Below, in pieces: positions 12,821 through 26,000 of a stretch of 64,000 nt of DNA. The notes beneath the pieces were generated by a model, which saw only the letters and a list, made by a program, of their open reading frames with translations, did no database searches and was not told where the DNA came from. Origin of the DNA: Todiramphus chloris collaris (Eukaryota > Chordata > Aves > Coraciiformes > Alcedinidae). Where the stretch lies: positions 1,187,318 to 1,251,317 of the forward strand of contig JANVCC010000152.1 in assembly GCA_025345505.1 (NCBI GenBank). The letters run 5' to 3'. Position 1 is the stretch's first letter. Each line of letters starts with the position of its first letter. The position numbers were made by a program, and so were the translations under genes.

Positions 12821-13190
12821 TTGGATAGAGTTCAGAGAAAAGCTCTGAGAACAACCAAAGGACTAGATACATGGTGGAGGACTCAAAGAGTTCAATCTTT
12901 TTGGCTATAGAAAAAGAGATTAAACCATGCCTTGATGGTACCTTGTAAGTTCTTCCCATGCATGAACTAAAACAACAAAGGGTTCACTACTCTCATGGAC
13001 AAACCTACAGCATGATCTAATGTCAATAAGCTGATATTTGACACATTCAGAGTAGAAAGATGAATTTTAATAGTGAAAAGGTCAATCACAAGAATTGGTC
13101 ACTGACTGCTATGGAGAATTCTCTATCAAAGAAAAATTTAAAATCAGGGCTTATGTTTCTGTGTGAAAGTGATGTCCTAGTTCTGGTTGA
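12821..13190 (+). mobile_element. Old, degenerate CR1 LINE 3' fragment
   Basis: Successive pieces follow the order of the CR1 3' region. An 'agttcagagaaaagctctga' segment matches the area just upstream of 'rolling' LINE 3' UTR text. Next come 'ggactagatacatggtggag', a segment like 'agcctggaaaagagaagact', then 'tatggagaattctctatc', which resembles 'gtggagtctccatcc'. Many substitutions and small deletions show that it is old. It lies in + orientation with no intact reading frame or clear 3' tail. Edges are approximate. Confidence 0.5.
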
Positions 13191-13995
13191 CTTATAGAAG
13201 TCAGCTTTATAGATTCTGGCTTCAGTGAGTGATCAGAACTTGTAATATGGCCTGTGTTCTGCAGGAGATCAGACACCTGATATAACTTCTAAGCTTTGAC
13301 TGTTCTCCAATTATGTGAGCATTGGGGTTTGTAGGTGTATCCTGAATTGCAGCTAACTCCTAAGGCGGGTAAGTAATAACTCTCTGCCTTCTCAAAGCAC
13401 TTAGAAGCATGAAAAGTTAGAAATTCAGTGGATTTAGTGAGCTACCTTGGTCTTTTTAGAATAAAGATCCATTTTAAAAGTGGGATAAATTTCTTCTTTC
13501 ACCATCTAAGTTAGCAGTGAGATTTGGTTGCAGATTGAGACACATTTATCAGGGCATCTGACATGTAAGGTACACATGCGATCTGGGTTCCTCCAGATTC
13601 CATTGAGATCTAGCGTCTTAATTTACATGGTCACGTATCTGAGATGTCACAGGGTATCCTGCCTATCCTCCAGCTGCTTCTCCAGAAGGTTTCAGATCTG
13701 CCTTCTATCTGTCCACCCACCCTGTGTGGGTATCTTAATATTGTACAGCATCTCATATGGCACTATATGTCACATATAGGCAATCAAATCTTATCTTAGC
13801 CAATGGAGCCTAGAGACTGATCCATATTACCTTAAAGTAGATATCTGTATGTGCCCACCTGAGTCTCTCTGCAGGCTCCATTGATCACACTGATTAGATC
13901 TCTCCTGATTATAGTGGGAGACCGGACATCCTAATCATTGGTAGTCAATATGTAAAAGTAGGTGTCTGAATCTGCAGCTGCACCCTGCCCTCGAG

Positions 13996-14035
13996 TTTGG
14001 TTTGCTTTGCTTTGCTTTTCTTTGCTTTGTTTTGG
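13996..14035. repeat. (TTTGC)n-like simple repeat
   Basis: TTTGC units repeat with interruptions (TTTTC, TTTGT) over about 40 bp. Confidence 0.85.
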
Positions 14036-15513
14036 TTGCCAGTCATAAACCTCTTGCGCCAGGTGATGTGACTGTCCTGCCTGCATTCCAACCATCACTC
14101 ATTAGGGCACTCACATCCACCAGCCTCATGCAGGTGTTTCAAATGCCCTCAAGAGTCTCAAATGGCACAAAATGATGTTTTTCGGTAACCTGATCACGAC
14201 TTAGTATTCAGTGTAAGATAGTTGTCTAGATTCTCTGGACCACTGATGAAGAACAAGAAGTACATTCAGAAGGCGACCAATCCCATCTGTTTTATGCAGC
14301 TCTTTTAGGATTACTTGTCTTATAGCACGCCAGCTTCACAATGTGCTATTGGTTTAATCTAAACTTGAATGTCACACAGAGAATCGTTTGTGCGATTGTA
14401 TTTAGGTCACCTGCCTCACATTGATGGAACAATTTCCTGTAGTCCAGCAATCAGCCAAATCAGTCAAATATGAGTTGACATTTGCAACTTTATTTTTTAT
14501 CCTTTCAGCAGGATAAGAGTAAATTTCTGAGTGCATGCAAACAGCTCCAGGCATCTTATAGAGGAGGTATGAAAAAAGGAAACTATTTAACAAAAGGCAA
14601 GCATTTGGGGAAATGCCCATTTCTGTGGTTAAGACAAAGCCCTCACTCAAAAGCAACAAGGCACAAGAAATAATCCTTTGGCAAAGCAAAATGGAAAAAG
14701 GACCTTTTGGTGGCATCATTCATCTCATCATGGGGCTTTATGCAGAGACTGCTCAGTGCTCAAGATGCAATTGAGTTGTAGCCAGCATCAGCCTGACATG
14801 GGGAGAGGGTAAGATGGCAATGCCATGCTGGCCCAGGAGCCATTTAGCCTGTTAGCCCAGCTAGTTGTCTTTTGGAATCCCCAGCCAGGTCTGGACTAGG
14901 CGTGCTAAGCGGACTCACTGCTGAAGCCTTTGCTAGCCCATTTCAAAACATGGACATGCCCTATGCATTCAATCCTGGCCCTAGCAGATGGAAATAATGC
15001 TGAAAGCAGTTCCATGGCCCTCCGCCAAGAGTTCTATCTTTCAGTTCTTTTTAATAGGAAATGTATGTCTTTTCTTCATTTGCTTGCTGGCATCCAAGCT
15101 CCTCACTTCATTTTTCAAGCTTTCTCTTCCACTTTAAAAATTAGACATTCTCTTAAAAGACAATCCTTGATAATAATGCAAGATCACTTGGCTCCAGAAA
15201 CCAAAGCTTTAAGACAGCAGATACTACAAGATTAACCAGTACAATATTGATCCCTGTCTGCCAGGCACCCACTTGTGTCAGTGGGGAGGAGGGATGAAGA
15301 GAAGTGGGGCCACAGTCCTAAAACCAGACATGGGCTCATGCATAAATAGCAAATCTGCTGTCCAGTTTTACCTCCCAAGCTATTGATATGTTTTGACCTT
15401 AAATATTTCTAAAGATCTTGCAGACCAGCAGCCTCCTGTTAGAAATGGCAACATTAGCACCAGTTGTTTTCCAGACTATTATGTGCATGGCTAAGTACCT
15501 GAAGCACACATAC

Positions 15514-15533
15514 ATATATATATATATATATAT
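15514..15533. repeat. (TA)n microsatellite
   Basis: About ten TA units, preceded by a CACATACATA run. It is likely to vary in length between individuals. Confidence 0.9.
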
Positions 15534-16325
15534 CAAAGAGAAAGAAATTAAATTTCACTCCTGTGCAGTTGGCTGAGACTATGCTTTCGTGATTACAAAA
15601 ACCAAGGTCTTGGTAAACTACAAAATGCAGCAATCAGGGCTCTGATAATCTGCATGCTGAAAGCGGCACACAAAGCTATAAATACAGAATGGGAAAAACT
15701 AGTGATCTCAGCAAGGCAACTGCCAGTAGGTGAACTAATAAAGCAGACACAATATTAATGTCAATTTTGCAGTTCCGTCTGAGTGCTGGTAGAAGTAGGA
15801 AAGGCCATTATCAGATTGACATCATCTCAGTCCTTGCAAGCACACTTATAGAGGAAAACAAGCCAGAAGGGTCTGCTGAGCTTCATAGCTCTTTGTTCAG
15901 GAGTCTTCTTGGTGTAGAAAACCTGCTTTCTAAATTATGAAGGTTAAAAGTGGATGATTCTGCTAACACCGTTCTGAAAAGCTCTACAAACATGTGCCTA
16001 GACTCCACTTGTAATGCACTCAACTGGCAGCATAAGGCACAGCATAAAGATGTTATTGGTGCAAGTACTTGATGCCATGTACCATAAATAGTATTTTTTA
16101 AATCAGAAATCTCTGTTATCCTGTTTAAACTCTTGTCTAAGAGAATAACCAAATCATGCAAGGCACCCTAAAAGGGACCAATACCACCTGATGTCCCTCA
16201 ACTCTGACAAGCATTTTGTGCATCTTCTACCCAAAAAGAAAATCTGTCCAGTTACTCGGTTGAAGAGGGTAATATTCATATCAAACATTGCTTACAGACC
16301 CTTTTGTATTAAGCTAAATCTCTGT

Positions 16326-16521
16326 TATAGAATCATAGATTCATAGAATCACAGAATGTTTTGAGTTAGAAGGGACCTTTAAAGGTCACCTAGTCCACCC
16401 CCCCTGCAGTGAGCAGGGGCATCTGCAACTAGATCGGGTCGCTCGGAGCCCCATCCAACCTGACCTTGAATGTTTAAAGGGATGGGGCTTCTACAATCTC
16501 TCTGGGCAACCTTTCCATAAG
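16326..16521 (-). mobile_element. CR1 LINE 3' end (avian type)
   Basis: The + strand starts with repeated ATAGAATCATAGATTCATAG text, the reverse complement of the ATTCTATGATTCTATG tail of chicken-repeat-1 elements. It continues through 'agaagggacctttaaaggtc', 'cccctgcagtgagcaggggc', 'agccccatccaacctgacct' and ends near 'tctctctgggcaacctttcc'. These are hallmark blocks of the CR1 3' UTR, in order and with modest divergence. The copy is 5'-truncated, as nearly all CR1 copies are, and lies in minus orientation. CR1 is the dominant LINE of birds, which supports the avian assignment. It contains no coding capacity. Confidence 0.95.
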
Positions 16522-16818
16522 TTCAACTGCACAGGATGAAAACCAAGAAAAAATATAAAATTAATGAATTTTCAAGACCTCTGAAAGTCATGTAAGCTAA
16601 GTTTCTAAAAACATCATGACTTTAAGGTCTTCTATGTCTCAACTTGTTAGTCAAAGAATATGCTGCTATGTCCCCAGGGAAGGCTGAAAATTTATCTTTG
16701 CTGGTTGTATAAAATTCCGTTTTTCTATCTTGCATGGTCACAGAATAATTTGATCTCAACCTCATTTTTGGTCCAGAACTCAATATTGTCTAGTCTGCAT
16801 TTCTATGTGTAATTATAT

Positions 16819-16841
16819 GGGGGGGGGGGGTGGGGGGTGGG
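16819..16841. repeat. Poly-G tract with T interruptions
   Basis: Runs of twelve, six and three G separated by single T. It could form a quadruplex, but nothing around it suggests function. Confidence 0.85.
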
Positions 16842-19147
16842 AAAGGAATTTCCCAACAGAGTGGAAGAAGGGAAACAGTTTTGTGGCAGGTTGATCTCAC
16901 TTCAAGGACTGTTGGCTGCTGGCAGCCTCAGGGAGGTTTTGGAGCAAGAGGAGCGCCCTTAGGAGATGGATTAGTACGGCCAAGTGCAGCAGAGGTGGTC
17001 AAAGGCGCGTGATCAATTTATCAGGATCGCTGCTACGGATTTTGTGTGTATGTATGTGTGTATTTACATGTGTAATGTAATACATTCACATTGTTGGTTA
17101 AAGGGATCATTTCCATCTAGCCAGATATTTCATAATTTTTTATGGTCTGCTTAGCCTTGGATCGGCTGATACATTGAAACGTACCAGTAAGTGCTGTCTA
17201 ATAGATTGCAGACCTCTGTGAAAAACCACTATCAGTGTTTCCGCAGCGCACTGTACATGTGTCTGAGAAGTGCACTGTCAGCAGGATAGCGGCTGGGCGT
17301 CTATCCACATTTTCCTTACTTTTAAAAGAGCCAGTGACCTTCCAGAGGCCTTGATCGAAATGGGATGAATCAAAACTAGGTTAGGCATTGTAGTTCTTGG
17401 TGTCGCGTCTTTCGTTGTGCATAAAGTGGCCTGTATGTCCATTTGAGGGCATGGAGACTGAGTTTGAGCACTTCTTGAGCACTTAGCGTGAATTCATCCA
17501 CACAGTCTGCTACCGTGCTGCCAAGAGCAAACTGCACCTCGTGTGACAAGCTTCCAGAAAAGGATTTGGAAAGCTACAAAACAAACAAGTAAAAAATAAA
17601 ACACACCTTCAAAGCATAAAACTCAGCCCACATATCCAGATTGCTTTTCTTGTTTAGTTCCTGCTCTCTTCGCTCTCCTGCAGCCTCGTTGTGTGAAGGT
17701 ATGGGTAGAATGTGCCTGCTGCTACATTTTGGGTGTGTTTAGAGCCAATGTGCTTATACAAGATATAAAAAGCACTAGGTGTTGGAAGGGAAGAGTCGGG
17801 AAGAAGTAGAACAAGAAGGAGGCAGAGAGGGTGCAAAATAAGCTTAGAGGGACTCCAGGTACCTGGCATTAGGTGCTTCTCCCCAGCACTGGTCAGTCAA
17901 CAGATGCAAAAACCACGTTATCAGCAATACAGAGGGACAAGGCATTCTGTGGAGGGATGGAAAAGGGACCATGAAACACTCCTTTTGAGTCAGAAGTCTC
18001 CCAGAATCTGTGCAAACACTTTTATCAATTTCACTGACCTTTGCACTGGGACTTCGTCCATCAAGGAGCATCAGTGGTGTCAAAGTTGGAACAAAGGCTG
18101 CAGGTTTGCTCATTAAGCTTAGTTTGATACATTGGTGTGCCAAAATGGACCATCCAGCTCTACTAGGACTAAAGGAGATTCTCAAAGTGACCTGTGTATT
18201 TGCCTAAGTAGTAATGTCTCAGGGATAACTAGGGACCAGAAAGGCTGATCAGCATTAGAAATCCTGCACCCTGGCTGGGCTTTGCAACAGCTTCTAGCTA
18301 CTACTGCTGAGTTAGGAGATATCAGACCTTAAATCTCTCGCTTCTTATTCCCATATCTCTCATCTGGTACCTGTCCTGTGTTTGTTCTCATAGGGTCAGC
18401 AGATCTGCTTGTATTTCTGTTTAGGGAGGAGGAACAACCACCTCACCCTGCTATGGTAACCTGTTTTCTGACCTGTTGCTGAGCCTATCAAATGTCTAGA
18501 TGGGGTGACACAGCAGTGAAAATCCAAACAACAGACTTGACTGCTTCCTCTGTTGTGCTCCCTTGCTGCTTCTAGTGGCTTCCCGCCTGCCCTGCAACAC
18601 ATGCCAGGCACGGACTGGATGTGTGACCTATCTGCTGTCTCAGCGCGTGGGCCAGGGACAAGCTGGAAGTGTGTCACCTTACAGGGCATCACGTGCAGTG
18701 ATCCTAGCTCAGAGGCATCATCCCAGATCCAGCACTGTGGCCTTTCCTCGACAGCTGCTTTGGAGCAGCAATCCACATAGGGACCAGCAGCAGAGTCTTG
18801 GTGGCACCACACAGAGCACTTCCTCTTCCTGTCAATGGCTTCTGACCTGTATGGACTCCCTCATGGCTGCATGGAGGAAAAGAAGCAGAGGCAAGTGTCT
18901 CACAGTGACCTATTGCAGTCAAAAGTGAAGAGATTTCTAGAGTTTTTAAGAAAGTAGGTCATGCTTAAAGAGCACTGGGGGTAAGGAGTTGCTGGCTCCG
19001 GAGGAGCTCAGCGTATTGTTAAAACTCAGATGATAAATGCAATCTTCAGAGCTTAATAACAAAATTGGAAGCACAGGAGCAGGCACAATCCTTAGCACGC
19101 TGCAGTGCTTACATTGTACTTTCACCAGTAGGTCTCAAGGCCCTCCA

Positions 19148-19265
19148 GGACATTTATGCCCATTTGCAGATGGGGAAACTGAGTCAGGGACAGCGGCAGC
19201 TCACAGCCACCCAGCAGACTGGCAAGCACAAGGAAAGGCAGCAGCAGGTTGCTACACTCAAGCCT
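19148..19265 (-). repeat. MIR-like ancient SINE fragment
   Basis: The segment 'catttgcagatggggaaact' followed by GAGTCAGGGA..., 'cacagccacccagcagactg' and GGCAAGCA matches the reverse complement of MIR text (ccattttacagatgaggaaactgag, then cacacagctagtaagtggca). It is highly diverged and minus-oriented. Confidence 0.6.
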
Positions 19266-20284
19266 TCTGCTAGGAGATATGGTAGCAAAAATAGGCAATC
19301 TTAATCTGTCCCATCCTAACAGGAAAGACCCTTGGGCTTTACTCATGCGACTAGCACTACAGATTAACAGCACAGCCATGCTCACTGCATCCCAGCACAG
19401 AAAGGAAATATTGCTTTTGTAAAGCCGTTAGTTCCAGAATCTGTATCAGTAGAATGTAAAAGAGTTGCTGTCAGGAATAGCATGAGCTGCCCAGGCTCTC
19501 TGAGGCAACAGGAAAACCTGCAGCCACCCAGGAAAAAGCTCTAGGTGCTGTTGAAATTAAGTCACCTGTCAGGGTACGGTGCCAGTCACACACAGAGCTG
19601 CAAGGAAGGGTTATTTAGAAACAATGAGGTGAGCTGCAGCTATTGTACCATTCAGTTTTGTTTGGTGTCCTATAAAGGACACTCTCTAAGGATATGGCAG
19701 GAGGAAAATAAAGAGGGGATGATCAGAGATAAAGCAAGTCTTTCCAAGCAGAAAAGGATGAGTCACAGGTAGTTTGATCAGTAATGAGTGGGTCCAGAGC
19801 ACAGGTTCCTAAGTGTTCTTTCCCATTTACTGTCAAAGCCAAAGTCCCGTGCTCTGATGGGCTGGGTATTATTCTGAAGTGGGTTACGTACTTGCAGTGA
19901 TATTAGTACCACATTCTGGGCTTTGCTGGGCTGATTAGGTCATGTACCACTCTTGCAACTCAAGAAGCAAAGAAAGTTGAAATGAAGAAGATAGACATTA
20001 TTCCACAGAATTTATTCGTACAACAGCTAAGTAGCATGTGGAACTTAGAGATAGTGCTATGTCAACAAATTCAGCAGAATTAAAAATCACAAAGCTGTTA
20101 TATTGATAATTGCACCACCTTCAATTGGCAGAAAAACTTGAATTATTAACAAGCATAAACATCTTCTACTTCAGGGTGTTGCAGCCAAGCTCAGGTAGCC
20201 TTGGAGAGAACAGTATTTCTTTTCCTGCAGAAGTGGCTAAGACATTATAAAATTCTTTTGTCCCAAACCAAGACCAAAATCTCA

Positions 20285-20306
20285 AATATATATATATATA
20301 TATATA
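20285..20306. repeat. (TA)n microsatellite
   Basis: About ten TA units followed by a short CA run. Confidence 0.9.
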
Positions 20307-21004
20307 CACACATCTGAACAACTTATTCGGACTGTCTTAATGGAAAAAATTGAGTTGAGACACCCTCAAAAGTGATTTCTTTAATATTGTTCATAATAAT
20401 GTTTATAGGCTGAAGTTTATCAGTGTAAGTGCATCTTCCATTCAAATGCTGGATGGCTTTGACAAGACTGTAGTAAATAATATGGAAGATGTTCCACAGA
20501 CTGGACTTAGCTAAAGAAAAAAATTCACTTCAGTATATACCTTGGCAAATCAACTTGGAAAAGGATGTCCAAACTCAACTTAGACCCAAATATTTAGGCT
20601 ACTTGGAATGTGATTCCCCTCCTTAGCCTGAGTACAACAAGTATCTGTTTACACCAGAGCTAGCTGTCTAGAGACCATTAAACTTCATACAGCTAGGCTC
20701 CTCTAAAAGGCAATGTATCCAACCTACCTGGGTGAGCTGCACCCTCCAACTGTCTATTTCTCCACACTGATGTGAAAGAGGGTCCACTACTCGTCCATAT
20801 GCAGATGTCACCCTTGAGGGTGTCTAAAGTTAGGTGGGGTGTCTCCTCTGGCCCTGTTCTAGTATACAGTGGTTAGCTATGGTTTGTCCACCAGCAGCTG
20901 AAGATCTTCAAAGCCAAACAGTATATTGCAAATCAGCACATCATTTGACATGGAAAATCCAACTTTCTAATTCTAAACATATCTCAATAACCATTTGAAA
21001 ATGT

Positions 21005-21032
21005 CCTATCCCAGCCATCCTATCCCAGCCTC
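21005..21032. repeat. 14-bp tandem pair
   Basis: CCTATCCCAGCCAT and CCTATCCCAGCCTC lie next to each other and differ only in the last two bases. Confidence 0.8.
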
Positions 21033-22659
21033 ATCAGAGGCTGCTGCCACCCAGCCTCTGCCTCACTCCTTCGTTCTTCTATCCTTCTTCAGGTGTCTTC
21101 TCCTTGTTTCCATATCTGAGGGCTCCTGCAATTGTCTCCTCCCCAGTCTTAACTATTACTTGGGCACACACTCCCCATTCTGCCCTCTTGGGTGTTATCA
21201 CCTTCTGCTACTCAGCCTGGTGCTTGAACCCAGCTAGTACTGGCCTCTCCCAGTGGCGGGGTATTGGGCATGCTGGGTGACATCTCTGACTCACTGTAAT
21301 GGTGTGTGCCTTTTCTTGTGTGGGCACTGGGCCCTTCTACCCATTCCTTACAGGGGACACAAATATGACACTCGGGGGCAGAACAGCACATCTTAGTGTG
21401 AAAATCACAAAGAAGAAATTAAGAAGCATTTTTGTCACTGTCTTCTGCAGGGCAGGGTTAGGCACATCAAATCTGAGCTGTTTTAACTCAGTTTCCTTGG
21501 AATGTCTCTTTTCAGTAAGTTCTATATTCTGCCTGTAAATCTATGGCAATAAATCTGGAGAGATGCCCAGGGTACATGCTCCTGCAGAGCATAGCGATGC
21601 CAGGAATCCCTCCATTTTGCAGAGCCTATTTTGGTTTCTGTCTGACAGGGAGAGTGCCATTTACTCTTTTGCAGTAAAAGACACTCAGAGGTAAACTAGC
21701 CTTTCCTGAAAGCATGCTTGCCTTCCTGCCCCATGCTCCCCCTCACCCCTGCCAAACCTGATGAACTGGATACCTTCCCAAGATACACCCCAATTTTAAA
21801 AGCACTGTATTGCTGACATGGTCTAATTCACGTCTTCCTTCAGCTCCTCCACGTACAATGACACAAACTCTCATTGATTGCATGGAGGATGGCCATCACA
21901 TGCTGGCTTGAGGTGCCTCCCATCCTGGGAAGGCAGGCTGTGTGCCACTGGCAGCAGCCAGGAGGACCTGGGCAGACGTTTCTCTACAGAGGATGAGGTG
22001 GCAGCAGAGCTGGAGGCAGCACTGCCCTGGCTGCGTTCTCATACCCTCCCTGTGGGAAGCCCATTCAGTCTATTAATCATGTTCCTCTTCTATACTCACA
22101 ATTTCCACCAGGATCACAAAAGGTTTAGGGCATATTGTCATAGGAAAACGGTGTCTCGAAATTACTGTAGCAGCAAGATTGGCTCACATGCTTTTGGTAT
22201 GGGTTTGGTGCCCTTGATTGGGAGAAGATGGTTGGTTTCCATTGATGTAGGAACCAACTGATTCACATGTAAGTAGGGAGATCATGGAGAGCTAAGCTGA
22301 GCTGCTCCACAGCATCTGCCTCTCCTCCCACTAGGGACTGGTGAGAGCCCTGCTTTGCCAAAGTCCTTGAAGACTGTAATCCCCTACACCCAAACCTCCC
22401 CAAGGGCAGGACTGCAGCACCTGGATTTATGTGGCCCTGCACAGGATTTGGTCTCTGGACACTCAAATATACAAGAGCAATTCTTGGTCTCACAGCCTCA
22501 GTATTGACTTATTCAACTGAAGTGAAAAGAAATTGGGTCATATTTTGAGGAGAAGGGAATATGTGTGTAAATAATAGCTCTCAAAATTCCATTTATTTCT
22601 TTTAGCTTTCACTATATTTGATCTGTGATAGCCCAGAACCCAGGCTGACTTTCAAAACA

Positions 22660-22790
22660 AACAAGTAGATGTACTTTTTCACCCAATACGTAATTAAACT
22701 GTGGGACTTTGTGGAGTGAGATCCTGTGGAGGTCAATAGTTTAGACAGGGTCAAAGGGGACATATCTACCAAGAGCTCCTGAAAGTAACG
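22660..22790 (+). mobile_element. Ancient CR1/L3-type LINE fragment
   Basis: The text 'aagtagatgtactttttcac', 'aattaaactgtgggactttg', 'gatcctgtggaggtcaatag' and 'agacagggtcaaaggggaca' follows the order of the 3' segment of old CR1/L3 elements ('...tcaaactgtggaactcattgcc...gatgttgtggaggccaa...aggttcaaaagggactta'). It is highly diverged and in + orientation. Its edges fade into unique sequence. Confidence 0.65.
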
Positions 22791-23058
22791 TTCTGGGTGC
22801 TAACTTCCAGGCCAGGAAGGCCTCAGACTGTCACCTGTGAGAAGATGTGTCTCTTTCCTTGAAGTCCTGTTACTGACCAGGTTGAGCATGGACTGAGCTG
22901 GGTGGACTTTTGCTCTGGCTGCAAAAGGCAGTTCTTCCCTCTGTGCATGGCCTCCCTTCTTTGAACATACAGCTTTTTTCTCCAGTGCACCTTATGCTGT
23001 AGAGCCACACTTTAAGGTCAGATGTTTGCTTGTTCTGGAGGGGTATTTGCTTGCTTAG

Positions 23059-23080
23059 GTTTTGTTTGGTTTTGTTTTGA
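23059..23080. repeat. (TTTTG)n-like simple repeat
   Basis: Short degenerate TTTGTTTGGTTTTG run. Confidence 0.75.
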
Positions 23081-26000
23081 AGAGTGATGCGGTTAAATAA
23101 GAAGAGGTGCAGGTTGGACTCTTGCATTATTCATCAGAGTTAGGCAATCCCAAACAAAAGCCAGGCTGGCATTAGTGGGAGTTTCATGTGTTACTCGTTC
23201 CTCAAGGAGATCTGCTCCAACAGCCCTAATTGGTAGCCTCAACATCAGGAGTCCATGTCTTTGTCTCCGTCTCTGACTTTCCCAGGGTATGGCAACACAG
23301 GAGTCACTCGTGGCTGCTGCAGCCACCATCCAGTGTGCACCTACCTGCCCCATGGGATCGAAGGGGGGGATGTAGGAGTAGCAAGGCAGCTAACCCATGC
23401 ACAGCATGAGAGCCTGTGCCAGGGTGAAAGAAAAATGAGTGAAATCTGATTAGAAAAGGGGATACACGAGGCTGGATTTTCTCTTCGCGTGCAGTGGTAC
23501 ACAGCGAGACTTTCAGGGACGTAGAGTGGACGGCGATAGCCCCGTGGAGCCAGTGGAGATGTGCTCAGCTATTCCTGTGGTGCGTTGATGTGTGATGCAC
23601 CCCGGGGCTGACTCATCCTCGTGCTACTTTGGTGGATCCCCTTTGTTGTCAGGGTGGCAGCATCAGCACAAAACAAGGAATTGCACAGCAGTGATTTTGG
23701 GAGCTGGGGAGCAGCATTTCCACCAGAATCGGCCTCTGTTTGCCATAGTCTTTGCTGTGGAGAATAATTAAGTCTATGACATGAATTGAACTTTTAAACC
23801 CAGGCCGTTCAAGTGGGTTTGAAATTAGGACCTTCTTTACTTAATTAAAAATGAAAGGCTCTTTACAGCATTAAGCTACCCTTTGATACAGTTAAAATAG
23901 TAAGAAGGGAGACAAACCAGAATCTTAGCTCAGGTTTGGAGACGTAGTTGTTTCACCTCAGTGGAGCACAAGTTGTTTACAAAGTTGATGTTTACAACAG
24001 GAACAAAGGGCCCTCAGATAAAGCAAGAAAACCCCGTTTACCTGTGGGGAGAACCAGTAACAGGATGCCTGAGCTAAAATCCCTGGTTCAGCAGGGCATA
24101 CCAAAATGAGTTATTTTGTGCTGCTTTCTGTTGATTTAAAATGAGATGACACAGAGACAGATTAGCTAAAACCACAGACATTATAAATTGCAATTTGGCC
24201 TTAAAAGCTGAAATGCTTTGATCTGTGAGTCAGTTGGGGCCAAACTGAAGAGCATTTATTGAGGGGGAAACATGTACAAGGGAAAAAGAACTTGGACATA
24301 AACATTCGCTCAAATTACAGTAGCTGACCTGAATAAGTCTTCACCATTATATTCATCTGAGTTTAATCATGTCCGCCAGGAAAGGTGCATAGCAGCACCC
24401 CCCCCATGGAGTTTCTACAACAAAACATAGCAGTCTCTAGTACGTTCATCAAGCCTAGAAAGCATTTCTTCTTTGATGCCCAGTTTGGGGCTCATACTTG
24501 GTCTAGCCTTTCTGTGAGAAGTGTGGTAAGAGATTCTGGAGTTGATACACAAGCAATTGGTTTGCTTTATTTATTTATTAATAGAATCGGAAAATCTAGT
24601 ATTTGACAGCTTTGAAAGTCCTTAGAGGTTAAGAATAGGTTTAAAATTAAGTCAGTGTGTGCTGAAGAAGGCACAAAACTGTCCTACTCCTTAGAGAAGA
24701 AGATTCTCCATCTCTCCGTCCCTCCCTCTGAAAAGGCTTCTGCTCCAGCCATAAAGTTGTGGGGCAAAAACCTGGCTCATTTTCTCAGTAACACAAGATC
24801 TTCTCACTGCCTTTTATGCAGTATGGAAGTTTTTTGCAGTCCCTTGCAACATTTATCTTTTAAAATAACATTTTATTTTCACCTTGTGAGCAGACTTCCT
24901 TTATGATCCAAATTGCCTTGACACGTGTTTCCCAGTTTCTGTTTCTGCCAATGTGAAAGGGCTATTCACAGGGGTGAAGGTTTCCAGCTAGGGAGTGAGC
25001 CTAGCCACCCCCACAAAGACATGCTGAAGCATGGACATGGCCCCTGAGCAGCTAGAAGTCTCACCAGGCAGCAGCTCAGATGCTGCAGCAGTTGCTGGAG
25101 GGCGACACGCATCTTTCTCATACATCTGTGCTTCATCCCAACGTCAGAGGGCATCCAATGGAGCTTCTCAAGAACATGGCAGAGAAGAGATGTCAGATTT
25201 GTTTCACTGGGAGTTTGGCATGGTTATTTCAAAGATCTTCCTACTTCCCAATGTGCCTCTAGTCGTCCTCCTGTTGGCTTTGTTACCGCTTAGCAAGCCA
25301 TGTGAAGAACCCCTCCAGATTCATCAATGCTCCTCTTTCCCCTATTGGACGTGCAGTCATAACTGTATTTCTTTGTACTGCTTTTCAGAAGCTTACCAGC
25401 ACGGTGTTGTAAACACTACCTTTCATCCCAAGAAATGTCCTTCCAGATGAGAAGGGAGCCCTGGACTTGCTGAAGGCTTTTGTCTGACATCGTTGGTGGT
25501 GGCATTTGGTGGTCCAACAGTCTCATCCTATGTCTGCCATGACACTGACTGATTCACCGCAGACCGTAACTCCCTTGGTTGTTTGGCCTCAGCTTCCCTT
25601 TGTCAACCTCCCCCCCAGTCATATATTCCAGGATAATTGCGCTGTTTAATGAGACAGTGGCCCCTGACTTGCTCTTCTTTTTTAATTGCTCCTACTGAAG
25701 ACAGATCTGTCTCCAGAGTAGGATGAGCAGGATTTAATGCAGTTTTGCACAGACCTTCAATATGAAACGCTACTAGGAAAGTGTTTGGGTGGGAGAGTAA
25801 AGACGACTTACTTTCAAAAAGGCTCAATTTGGAGTGGTTGATAAATTTAGATACTGATTCAACATACTGCTGAACCAAATGCCGCTCTTTTGTGTGCAAT
25901 TCCACTCTTGCCACTCATGTGCTTAAAATTAAGCATATGCTTAAATACTTTGCCAGATGAGGTCTTCAGAGCTCCATTAGCACTGTATGCTTTTGCTCTA

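Larger units (their letters stand above)
13191..16325. other. Non-coding stretch, no gene seen
   Basis: No exon is recognised. The stretch contains a TTTGC-type pentanucleotide repeat (13996-14035) and a TA dinucleotide repeat (15514-15533). Confidence 0.65.
16522..22655. other. Non-coding stretch, no gene seen
   Basis: No supportable exon. The stretch contains a G-rich tract (16819-16841), a TA repeat (20285-20306), a MIR-like piece (19148-19265) and a 14-bp tandem pair (21005-21032). Overlapping short open frames on both strands near 18.4-18.9 kb show no family resemblance. Confidence 0.65.
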
